A stretch of DNA of 55,118 bases from Amphimedon queenslandica (Eukaryota > Porifera > Demospongiae > Haplosclerida > Niphatidae). The position numbers and the translations under genes were made by a program. The stretch covers positions 716,511 through 771,628 of the forward strand of contig NW_003546242.1 in the NCBI RefSeq assembly GCF_000090795.2, written 5' to 3'. Shown here piece by piece: positions 22,013 through 31,789 of the stretch (position 1 is its first letter; each line of letters opens with the position of its first letter). The notes beneath the pieces were generated by a model, which had not been told where the DNA came from, did not search any database, and saw nothing but the letters and a program-made list of their open reading frames with translations.

Positions 22013-22436
22013 TGTGACCCGATATGAGAAAACCAGGCTATCTGCTCCGAAATTGAAAATTGAGATTTTTGCTTTTCTTAATTAAGCACAGTTTTTCCTT
22101 AGTTTTGGTCTTTGTCCCATGTCATTTGACACATCTAGTGCTGAGTTATGATTATTTATGCAAAAAGAAGTGTAAACGGATGCAATTGAGTTTCAGCCAT
22201 TTCTATCCTTATACCCTGCATTATTTACATGGTGCACAACAAAAAGAAAGGTCTGTAAAATACCTCTTTTAAATTATTTACGGGCAAACTTCGTATCAAA
22301 TGAAAGAAAATTCTTGATACAATACATTTTTGATAAAATTTGAGTTTTGATAAGGTACCACTGTCACAACTTTGGGAAGCCATATCTCTAATTGATAATT
22401 CCCGCAGATAGCCTGGTTTTCTCATATCGGGTCACA
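22013..22436. mobile_element. MITE with 33-bp terminal inverted repeats
   Basis: TGTGACCCGATATGAGAAAA and the bases through CTATCTGC open the element and are mirrored exactly at its right end (22,404-22,436). TA flanks both sides, suggesting a Tc1/mariner-type MITE. It splits the transposase relic. Confidence 0.8.
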
Positions 22437-23560
22437 TATGATGGGAGTGTAATTAAAAATTTAATGAGGCCGGGATATTTTTTGTCAAAACCTGAGAATG
22501 CAGCTTTTATTTTAAATACAGATGCGGTTCAGGCTTTTAATTGAGCAAAGCAGAGTACTTGGCCAGTCTATTTAACAGTAGCCAACATACCACAAGAAAT
22601 TCGAATCAATTAAAGTAACATTTTATTGACATCTATTTGGTTTGCTCCTCATAAGCCAAGTGACATGTCTCTCATATTAAAGCCTGTCATAAGTCATATT
22701 AAAGAAATGAGTTCAACTGGCTTCGCAGCAAACACACCAGCAGGTAAGAAGCTAATTAAAGCTATAGTATTTGCTGCAGTTTTTGATCTGCCTGCAAAAG
22801 CTGCAGTATTGAATACTATCCAATTTAATTGCTATTATGGCTGCTTATATTGCAAAGATAAGCAAGTTAACATGTGTATCCTCCTACAGCCCCTCATGAA
22901 CTACGTATGGAAAAAAAATTGATGCAGTTGGCTTATTAGGCAAAGGCATTAGGAAAACCTGTTTATGGCGTGACAGGTCCATCTAATCTCTCAAAAATAG
23001 TTGATATACCTATTGGTGTTCCAGTTGATTATAAGCTTGCAGTGTTAGAGGCAGTAATGAAGTCACTAATGAATCGTTGGTTAAACGACTCCAATAAACC
23101 ATATTCGTTAGACTTATAATTTATCAAAAATTGTTATGTATCAAACCACCACATGAGTTTTGGTTGAGCCCCAGGAGCACTCAGTCTTTTGCTTGTTGGA
23201 AAGCATCAGTATCATGTTTTTGTTTATCTTATTCTATTCCTGTGATAAAAGGTGATCTTCCTTCTGAATACTTATATAATTTGTCCTCTTAGTTTATTTA
23301 ATATATAAGCTTTTATCTACACCAATTTTATTAAATGAGTTAATGAACTTCAGCAACAGCTATATTTGTTTTATGATTTGGTTTCGCAGCTGTATGATGC
23401 CAGTTTGTGCACAGCAAATGTTCACTCTCCATGTCATTTGACTACACTGTACCATATTGGGGACCACTTTGGAGCGTGTCTGCTATTGGCTTTGAGAGCA
23501 TTAACGGGTGTCTTGAAAAGGCAGATTCATGGAAATAGGCAACTTTTGTGTTAGACTAAA

Positions 23561-24532
23561 TTTTCTAAAAATGTATTAGTAGAACCTCTGTTAACAGACA
23601 GTCCCTGTAACGGACACCTACATTATAATGGACAGTACCTGGTGTATTAAGGTTACGGGATACAGTTTATGAATAATTAATTAGCTGTAGTTAATTGTTT
23701 TTTCATTTGTTATTTCTTTAAAGATGACACTTCTTTCATTACTACTATCATTTGTAATGATTTATTTCTTATATAAGGTAATCTGTTCATCTTATACGGA
23801 ATGACTGTACTTGATATAGGCTGGGTTAATTATAACCACTTATAAATCAAAAATCTCCAGTCCTGAACTACAAAAGTCTCTAAAACAAATGGTAGCTCTT
23901 CTTGAGGCAAAGATGAAGGTTGTCACGATGAGATTTTTTGCTTTCTTTCTTCTTAACCTCAGAAAATCAGTCAAGAATGCTGAAAAAACGCACTAAAATG
24001 GCCGCTAAATAGATCTATGGTGTGACTATCTCCGTTTCTACTAAGTCCAGCCAAAATAATGCCACGACATGACCTAGATATCAAACTTAGCAAAATATTT
24101 ACTTGGAGAATCATGTGAAATATGGCCCAGTTGAACTTATTTTTGATTTATAAAAGTCCATTCCTTTTGATGCAGGGCAGCGCATAGCCATAAATAGATA
24201 AGCCAATGATAACTCGTGAGTCCCCACCCACTTTTTAAAATTATATTTTTAATTTTAAGGATCGAAAGATTTACGGTTAGAAAGGTATCCCGTAAACTTA
24301 ATTGAATTTCCTGAGCATGCAATACAAATGAAACCTCTGTACAGCGGACCCTCTTTTCCAGACAGCAGACACAGCAGACAGCCAACTGTGCACCAAAAGA
24401 ACTTAAAAGTTTATTGACCTCCATAAGCGGACAGTGGGCATGAGTATGGCAGTTAATCATGTTGCTTAGCAACTTTTACTAGAGTGCCACTTTTATTGCC
24501 AATAATTGGCAAAACATTGTAATATCAGGGAC
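23561..24532. other. No gene; repeated AACCTCTGT motif
   Basis: TAGAACCTCTGTTAACAGAC near 23,580 and GAAACCTCTGTACAGCGGAC near 24,328 share a motif seen at ends of pogo/Tigger-type elements. Both are in the same direction and no element could be bounded. Confidence 0.35.
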
Positions 24533-24900
24533 ATTATATAGGCGGTAGCCTATATGTAGGGTTGAGGTTGATTTTTCAAGATGGTGACCCAATTTATGAT
24601 TTTCAAAAGATAATAATTCTTCGATCTTACCTTATAAAGCATTATAAACAGCTTGGATGAGCTTTCTTTTACTGAGAGACTCTCCTTGTACCTTTATAGT
24701 GGACTCTAGTGTAGCGGGAGCATTTCTAAATAATAGGCCCAAATCCAAATTTCTGCAAAATTTTTAGACATTTTCTTCTTTCTTTCATCTTCTATACACG
24801 GGATAATTTTTTAGACTAAAAAACAGCTCAAGGTGATTTTTACACCATTCCTTGAAGCGTGAGTCAAGGACTACAATGGTACATTCTACTTGTCAATCTT
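24533..24900 (+). mobile_element. GGTA-loop hairpin element, copy B
   Basis: Begins with TATAGGCGGTAGCCTATA (24,537-24,554), a perfect hairpin with GGTA loop. It then shares GAGGTTGATTTTTCAAGATG, GTGGACTCTAGTGTAGCGG and TTTTTACACCATTCCTT-type segments with copy A in inverted orientation. Its reading frame is shifted relative to copy A. Confidence 0.6.
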
Positions 24901-25035
24901 GTATTACAATAAACCTGTTATATCATTGCCCATTCAGATTAGTCACCATTTTGATACTTAATGCGCGTGCTCAGAGTTGCCATAGTCACTGCACATGGTG
25001 AATATTTGCTCTTTTCTTCTCTTTCTCAGCTGCTT

Positions 25036-25077
25036 GTCTCGCCATGCCCCTTGCCGCAGCAAGGGGAGTGGCGAGAC
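25036..25077. repeat. Perfect GC-rich hairpin
   Basis: GTCTCGCCA and TGGCGAGAC form an outer 9-bp stem, and CCCCTTGC and GCAAGGGG an inner 8-bp stem, with a CGCA loop. It is GC-rich within AT-rich DNA and may be a small mobile hairpin. Confidence 0.8.
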
Positions 25078-25536
25078 TTTTTCTGCTTGCAGAGTGCAGA
25101 CTAAGTGATTAGAAGTTCTTTTAAGAGCTGGTAGGTAAATATTATGAAATAACTATAAATTAGGTTGATTATACCACAGAGCAAAATATAATCTTACAGG
25201 GCCATTAGAGCTTAAAATTGTTTTACAGCAGGTCAGTTTTGATAAGTTTGGACATGTGTACCTAATCCAGATACTAGAGTTCTGCGTAATCTGTTATACT
25301 TCTTATATTGGATATAATTGAGATAAGTCATTACAGTTATGTTTATAATGATAAGCAGTAGTTTACTTGTACCTCCTGGATATATATACATGGTGTTATG
25401 GTATTTATTTGTTGTTTTCACGTTAAGTGTAGTTGTTGTGCTACTATTTGTAAAAAAAGGAAGTAGGAAAAGGAAAATGACTTGACTGGATCTAAATCCA
25501 AAAAAATGCTCCGAGATTTATGAAAATAGAAGAAAA

Positions 25537-27490
25537 ATGGAAAGTTTTATATCTAAAAATAGATCAAATGCCAGAGCATATTACATAAGGCAGAGTAACA
25601 GGGTCAAAAGCAAGGCTAGAATTGCATATATAATAAGTAAAAAGTATAAGAATGCTTCTGCAATGGCCTTTTCCAAAAAGTTTCATGCTTTGAACCCAGG
25701 TATTGTATTGCATAAATGTAAAAATTGGTATAACAATAACAGGGACGCAAAAATTGGTAAGTCAATTTGCTATTCCAAAGAAATATATAATGCTAATCCA
25801 GTTGCTAAAAAAATCCTTAAATTATTCAAGAGCAACATATTCTAACGATCCACAACCAAAGCAGGAACAATCTAGAAAGCGTGATCAAAAAAATTCGAGA
25901 CACCAAATAAAAAAATTAAAGGAACGCTATCAATAAAATCTGGGATTTCAAAAACAAAACTCCTTAAAACAGTATTACGAGAATAGAAATGCAATATTAC
26001 ACGCTACGAGAGATTAATTTCTGAGATATAAACTTTCCGATAATGATATAAATGAATAAAAATGGCACTAAAAAAGAAAAAAAAGGCGGCTAAATAGAGA
26101 TTATTATGATCATAATCATGGTCAAATATTGTATAGATTGCATCCTAACTACTCATTACCTGCATCAAATAGTGAAGCAAAGGAATATTATTTTACTAAA
26201 ATTATTCAAGCATTATATTACAACCCTGCAATAGTTGATGGTTTATTGCCATCAAGTATGAAAGGTGTAGATTTTAAGAACACATCATATGACAGTAGAT
26301 GTAATGCTACATGAAGTATATTGTTAAAATCAGTTTTGAAAAACATCTCACAAAGTAGGCGTATTGATACGTGCTACAAATAGCATTAGAAAATTGAAGT
26401 TAAATAGCTTTAGTGAATTTGGTGAGAAAGGCACACAAAAAATAGTGAGCCTTATTTTTATGAATCAGAAACGATAATTGTAATAGCCAATTAGATAGTC
26501 CAATTGCATTCCATGTTGATACAAATGGCACCTGTTATGTAGTAGGGGTTGTTGATGAGTCACGCATTGATAGAATACAAGAATTTGATGATGATAGTGA
26601 TTCTAAAGATGACAATTTTGATAATAATAGAATGTATACTAATAAGAGAAAGCCTATCCTCAAATGGCACTGTACAGACAAGTGCAAGCCTTTTTTAGAA
26701 AGTGATGTTAGTTGTTTTTGAAGTCGCACGTTATTTTGATGAACCCATTAAAGAATTGAGGAAGCATTTAGATGCATGTGATAATTGTCCTAATAAGCAT
26801 TATATGACAAGATCCCTGCATGTCGAAGAAGGAGATCAAGGGCATGAACATGATTCCTGTGATAATGCAAATGTTACAGTAATTGATAAACAAGATGAAA
26901 ATGGCGTTGAAAAATATTTTAAATATTCAGAAATTGTTTGTGAAAGGATAGGCCATCCTATTGTGTGTAGTAGTAATGATACTGAATGTAACAGTAAGCT
27001 GCGTATTTTACGCAATGCATCTGTTCATTATCCTTTGTTGAGACGCCTTTTGAAACATTTTTATATTGCTAGAAACGCCCATTTAACAATAGATATTATT
27101 GATTCTTCCCTTGCTGTTGGTGATATAGAACAATTGATATATTTAAAAATCAATGAAGCCAATGAGACTGAATTTGATAATGCATATTACGCTATAAATG
27201 ATGGTGAAGAAAAAGACTCATTTTGAAAACCAAACTTAGATACTGTACTTTATTTACAGTAATAAGATGCTATTGATGAAATTAAGAAAGCGTTGTCTGA
27301 TCAGGCTGTCAATGATATATTTAAAAATCAATGAAGCCAATGAGACTGAATTTGATAATGCATATTACGCTATAAATGATGGTGAAGAAAAAGACTCATT
27401 TTGAAAACCAAACTTAGATACTGTACTTTATTTACAGTAATAAGATGCTATTGATGAAATTAGGAAAGCGTTGTCTGATCAGGCTGTCAA
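25537..27490 (+). pseudogene. Helitron copy 2: N-terminal region
   Basis: Starts with basic repeats (KARIAYIISKKYKNASAMAF; FHALNPGIVLHKCKNWYNNN; IYNANPVAKKI), then HPNYSLPASNSEAKEYY at 26,143. Next is a conserved Cys-rich segment at 26,702-27,226: VARYFDEPIKELRKHLDACD, NCPNKHY, IGHPIVCSSNDTECNSKLRI, and ASVHYPLLRRLLKHFYIARN. The equivalent region of copy 1 lies at 6.3-7.5 kb. The role is unknown, and the Cys/His spacing suggests metal binding. An exon end and intron appear to lie within the duplicated 178-bp segment that follows. Confidence 0.65.
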
Positions 27491-27491
27491 T
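27136..27491. repeat. 178-bp tandem duplication
   Basis: Copies 27,136-27,313 and 27,314-27,491 differ at about one base (GAAATTAAG vs GAAATTAGG), so the event is recent. The unit carries the end of a coding segment, a stop and an intron-like TTTATTTACAG. Confidence 0.92.
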
Positions 27492-28039
27492 GTATGTTGC
27501 AGCTGTGAGAGGCTATTAGAAAAAAATATGTTACTGAAGCTAAAATTTAGATAGCGATGTTTGAAATATCCTATTGGATTACATTAGAGAGAATGATCCT
27601 ACAGCAGTAAATTCAGTTCTGTATATTTGTAAACCTATTATTAGGAAAAATGAAATCTAGCATGTTGTGTGCTCAATGGCTTAAGCTGTGTGCTACTACC
27701 CAAAGAAATGGAAAATTTGGATCCATTAAGTTGCCAGCTAATACAGAGAGCCAAATGTTTAATAACAATTGTTAGGCTTGACACACACACCTTAAAAGGC
27801 TCTTAAAGGTGCAATGTTTTTATCACCTATTCTCTTACAAGAAACAATGGAGACTTTAAATGAGGTGGTATAGATTCCAATCATTTGCCTCATCCACAAC
27901 TTTATATTATTATTAATGGCCAGCCTACTAAATCAAATAATGTCTGGCGTGGCCCAGTTGATGTGAATAAGATGAAAGCAGCACTTAGAAAATTAAAAAA
28001 ATAAATTGGCTTTATAGAAATGTAGACGATTCCGTCGAC

Positions 28040-29257
28040 GAATCATCGAAAAATGTTACAAAAGTAGTTAACAATACTTGTAAAAAGCTTGAAAAAGCAA
28101 AATAATGATGAAGATTGAGAAGACCGTTCGGCATATACAGTTAGACATCTTGATACTAAAATTGCAACAGGTTCTGATATCAGTAAATATAAATTAATGA
28201 ATGTAAAAGAAGTGCCTATAAACAATAGGCAAGAGCATCTTGATTTTTTATGCTTTATCACTTTATTTCCAACAGGACAATATGGAGAGCATCATCCCTG
28301 ACAAAGCTATCCAGCACAGGCTTAATCGTTTACTGAATACATAAAAACTAGACTTTTAAACAAAAAATCCCGATTTTTAAGACATCATTCATATTGTCTG
28401 CACTATTGTAGATTAAAAATTAACAAGGCCTTGAAAACTGGCATATACAATTTATTAAAAACAACAAGAGGTAACGTTGGTCAATCTGTTATGGAAGTAT
28501 TAGAAACAATTAATGTTTTAGATGAAGAATTTGAGGGCAATTTAAGTACCAGGTTGGCTGCAATACGGGGCACAAATCAATATTGGTTCCATGTTAAAGG
28601 CGAAATCAAAGCAATGATTGCTGATTATGGCTCACCAAGACTTTTACGATTCAGCTGATATAGCAAAATATTTAAGAAAAGTAAATAATGCACCACAATC
28701 TTATAGTATTTCTAGATTATGCATAGAGGACCCTGTTTCAGTAATGCGACAATTTTCATACAAGTTTAAGGATTTCTTTAACATAGTTATCCTCCAGAGA
28801 GGTTTTCTAGGCAAAGTACAGCAATATTATGTTAAAAAAGAATACAAATTTGTGGAGCACCTCAGTATCACATCCTCCTATGGATTGAAGAAGCACCTGT
28901 TGTCGGTATCAATTGTGCTGAAGAAGTCTGTTTCTTCATACCAGACAGAATTAACTGTCATATACCAGATAGTAATACGTCGCCTGATTTAAATTTTTTG
29001 GTAGCAAAATACTAAATGCACAAGTGCAGCAAGTACTGCAAGCGAAATATTAAAAAAGTACCTATGTATCTACATGCCGATTTAATTTTCCTAGACCAGT
29101 ATGAGATAGTATTTGCATCAGTGATGTTGAAAATAGCTTGAAATCATCCATTAATATATATTATCTCAATCAAGATGAAAAAAAAGTTTGAGTCAAGGAC
29201 TACAATCCTTTACTGTTGAAACTATGGCATGCAAATATAGACTTGCAATACATTAGT
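28040..29257 (+). pseudogene. Helitron copy 2: Rep (HUH) domain, first part
   Basis: Reads LFPTGQYGEHHP, then EYIKTRLLNK and ALKTGIYNLLKTTRGN. LSTRLAAIRGTNQYWF and MIADYGSP follow, then DSADIAKYLRKVNNAPQSYS with QFSYKFKDFFNIVILQRGFL (28,618-28,810). The HUH site sits after a frameshift: in the +1 frame it reads GAPQYHILLWIEEAPVV near 28,855-28,905, so the first catalytic His is Gln. The segment ends NPLLLKLWHANIDLQYI at 29,252, where the insertion cluster begins. The loss of His and the frame breaks make this copy inactive. Confidence 0.75.
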
Positions 29258-29590
29258 AACGCGGTAGCGTTACTAACTAGGATTCACTCCAAAACAAAAT
29301 GTCTGCCACGACTTTTGCAGCCTTGCTATACCGGGAAAACGAGCTCCTGTGCTTACCAGACTTCATAGAGGACCTTATCTTGACCAGAGGACTCCATTGG
29401 TACTACTAGCGTGGCTCTAAACCTTGTCTTAGAGGAAAGTAAAAATCGGCAAATCTGCCGTTTTGTTCAGTCCACTTTTTTTGTCTTCATCATCTTCTGT
29501 CAATCCAGTTAATGGAGGGTATCATGGTCTTTGGTCAATGCTACAAGGCTAATTTTTACACCATTCTACTCCAATTATCCATGCGCAGGT
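29253..29590 (+). mobile_element. GGTA-loop hairpin element, copy C
   Basis: Starts with the perfect hairpin TTAGTAACGC-GGTA-GCGTTACTAA (29,253-29,276). It resembles copies A/B in layout: hairpin, about 20-30 bp, then an ATG-containing stretch (MSATTFAALLYRENELLCLP), a CATCATCTTCT block, and TTTTTACACCATTC. Stem bases differ from copies A/B but the GC-GGTA-GC centre is kept. It interrupts the Helitron Rep frame directly after LQYI. Confidence 0.6.
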
Positions 29591-29727
29591 CCACAACTTT
29601 TCAAAAAATTCTAACAATAAGATAAAGTTGCCCTCTCTGTATCACCCCAGCCCAGCTCACCTCATTCCGCCATTTTGTTAATTAAAAAAACATGACTTAA
29701 CATGTGCTCCAAAATATGGGTGTGGTC

Positions 29728-30637
29728 ATAGATATTAGAGTTAAAAGGAAAGAGATAGGAAACCACCGTTCCCGGCAGGAAATTCTCTTTGCCCGTACCG
29801 CATTAACTCTATTCACTTTTAACGAATAATCAGTGTAAAGAAAATTTTAAAAGAAGCTATTGACAGGTTGACACTCGGGTTGACAGGTCCATGACAGGCC
29901 TTCTCTGGATATTAGAAGAGAAACTATCACTCATACGATGTAGTATTCCCAGCAGTTTTGTTATACAAGTAGCCCTTTCCTGCTTTTCAGAAAAATTACT
30001 ACCAAAAAGATTGTTAAAGTCATTGGAAACAGCCTTACATCGAGAAAATGAATAAATAGCTTTAAGTTATCACTGTGTTGTAATGTAGATGTGAAAATAC
30101 CTCTGTTACTTCCGTAATGGCAATATATATTTGTGTAAAAAATTCCAAGGCCAAATTATTTGCTGCTTTTTAGTTAAGGGTATAAAACAAAAGTAATTTG
30201 TGCCTCTGGTCTTTCAGTGATAAGCTATATCACTCATAAAAGGGTCTAGTTACCTTGCTTCTCAAGTTATTCTAATGAATATAAACTTAAATTAAAGAGT
30301 GCAGTTGAAATCTCAGAGAAAAAGGTACAAAACAATGTAACAACATCTGCACTTAGCACTTGTGAACGTCATTTTCAATAAGCCAATTTGCAGTATGGTT
30401 CATACAACGGTATCAAGGGAAAGATAAGGTCTTGAACTCTGCAAATGAGCTATAATAAGGAAAGTTTTAAAATCAAGTGTGCTTTTACTGATGACAAACT
30501 GCTACAATACACTTCCATTTTGTGGTCAAAATATTTTGCGCCATCGACGTTCCGGATTGGTTGCTAGGATACGCATCATATGCCTGTAATAATTTGCGTG
30601 GTTTCCTATCCCTTTCCTTTTAACTCTAATATCTATG
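29728..30637. mobile_element. Inverted-repeat-bounded segment of 910 bp
   Basis: A 39-bp arm (begins CATAGATATTAGAGTTAAAA) at 29,728-29,766 is repeated inverted at 30,598-30,637 with about one mismatch. The interior has no clear transposase. This may be a non-autonomous TIR element within the Helitron insertion cluster. Outer ends and target duplication are unclear. Confidence 0.5.
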
Positions 30638-31103
30638 GTGTGGTCGCGCATGCTCAGATCTCAGAACTGGGAAAAGGGAGCAATTTTTTTATCAAGCTCT
30701 GCTTGGATCAACTGCAATACTTGGTGGAGGTTTTAGGCTTCCAGTTTCAGCTAAGAGAAGGTAGTTAGTCTTGGATATTATTGTTTTATTATGTGTGTTC
30801 AATAAATTGTAGTTAAAAATACAAACAATAATATTAATTCATGTTTTACAATGATCATGCATGAACTTGCAACAGAAACAACAGTCAACAGGACAAGATT
30901 GGAGTGAAGAGATGGGTACTGTCACTTCTTCTTAAACAAGGATTTGTGCCAAGATTATTATTATACCATACTTCACTGAACACTGAAGTATAGAATTCCT
31001 TTAGCATAACTATTCACCTCAATAGCAATCGATACCATGATGTCACCATCTGAAAAATATTACAAATATTATAAAAAATCAATACAAACAAGAACATAAA
31101 AAA

Positions 31104-31342
31104 TGTGACCATAATTGACAAAAGGACCCTTATGGCGGATTTTAAAATTGATTGTTATAATGGAAAATATCAACCTGTGAGTGCTTTGTTAGACAATTAT
31201 TGTTTCTAAAAGTTTTATGGTAACTTTTTGCATCCTGTAGAGTAATTTTATGATAAATAGGGCTCAGGAAGTTGGATTTCTTAGGCTAAAAAGACAAATT
31301 TCACTACCCGCGATAAGGTACCTTTTGTCAATTATGGTCACA
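31104..31342. mobile_element. MITE nested in the palindrome's left arm
   Basis: TGTGACCATAATTGACAAAA at the left is mirrored at the right (ending GGTCACA). Removing it with one AA duplication makes the left arm match the uninterrupted right arm base for base through CATAAAAAATTTTAAAAAAA. Its TGTGACC ends resemble the 22.0-kb MITE. Confidence 0.75.
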
Positions 31343-31395
31343 AATTTTAAAAAAACAAGATGAAGTAGGATTCTAGAGCAAATTTGTGAAAAAGT

Positions 31396-31668
31396 NNNNN
31401 NNNNNNNNNNNNNNNNNNNNNNNNNNNNNNNNNNNNNNNNNNNNNNNNNNNNNNNNNNNNNNNNNNNNNNNNNNNNNNNNNNNNNNNNNNNNNNNNNNNN
31501 NNNNNNNNNNNNNNNNNNNNNNNNNNNNNNNNNNNNNNNNNNNNNNNNNNNNNNNNNNNNNNNNNNNNNNNNNNNNNNNNNNNNNNNNNNNNNNNNNNNN
31601 NNNNNNNNNNNNNNNNNNNNNNNNNNNNNNNNNNNNNNNNNNNNNNNNNNNNNNNNNNNNNNNNNNNN
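31396..31668. other. Assembly gap (273 N)
   Basis: Unknown bases lie at the centre of a palindrome, a common cause of assembly failure. Confidence 0.99.
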
Positions 31669-31789
31669 GTATTTTCGTTGGTCATTCGGAATCCTACTTG
31701 TCCTTGTTTCTGTGACTGTTTCACAAATTTGCTCTAGAATCCTACTTCATCTTGTTTTTTTAAAATTTTTTATGTTCTTGTAGCTAAGA

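Larger units (their letters stand above)
20935..23560 (+). pseudogene. Tnp2/KDZ-like transposase relic
   Basis: The N-terminal part is a low-complexity array of 8-residue units of the type DLSPVPSR (20,970-21,215). It is followed by SFDEPLYIIKESGESIMACI and NKLPRSRDRLRKHF (21,293-21,577). After a MITE comes MTSIWFAPHKPSDMSLILKP (22,626), then FNCYYGCLYCKDK. Next is VPVDYKLAVLEAVMKSLMNR near 23,010-23,070, and a final block at 23,366-23,555 with ANVHSPCHLTTL. There the frame steps to YWGPLWSVSAIGFESINGCL and back to KRQIHGNRQLLC. The Cx2C pair and the GPLW...FES-NG block match a transposase family related to CACTA Tnp2 and KDZ proteins. At least four frameshifts or stops make it dead. Confidence 0.6.
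31088..31781. mobile_element. Palindromic element with assembly gap inside
   Basis: ACAAGAACATAAAAAA at the left and its complement at the right (ending GTTCTTGT at 31,781) bound a palindrome with arms of about 65 bp (includes ACAAGATGAAGTAGGATTCT). The middle is the unresolved gap. The left arm is itself split by a 239-bp MITE. The Helitron Rep frame resumes just beyond the right end. Confidence 0.7.

Noticed and set aside
18690..24900. The inverted GGTA elements at 18.7-19.1 and 24.5-24.9 kb as TIRs of one 6-kb transposon
   Set aside because: Their hairpin ends face inward and a third copy stands alone at 29.25 kb. Independent insertions are simpler, and no target duplication links them.
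30150..30450. Possible THAP-type zinc finger (STCERHF-like C-x2-H)
   Set aside because: Only a short plus-strand trace with no convincing first Cys pair or AVPTIF-type motif; too weak to call.
31347..31724. Open frames across the N gap on both strands
   Set aside because: They consist mainly of unknown bases.
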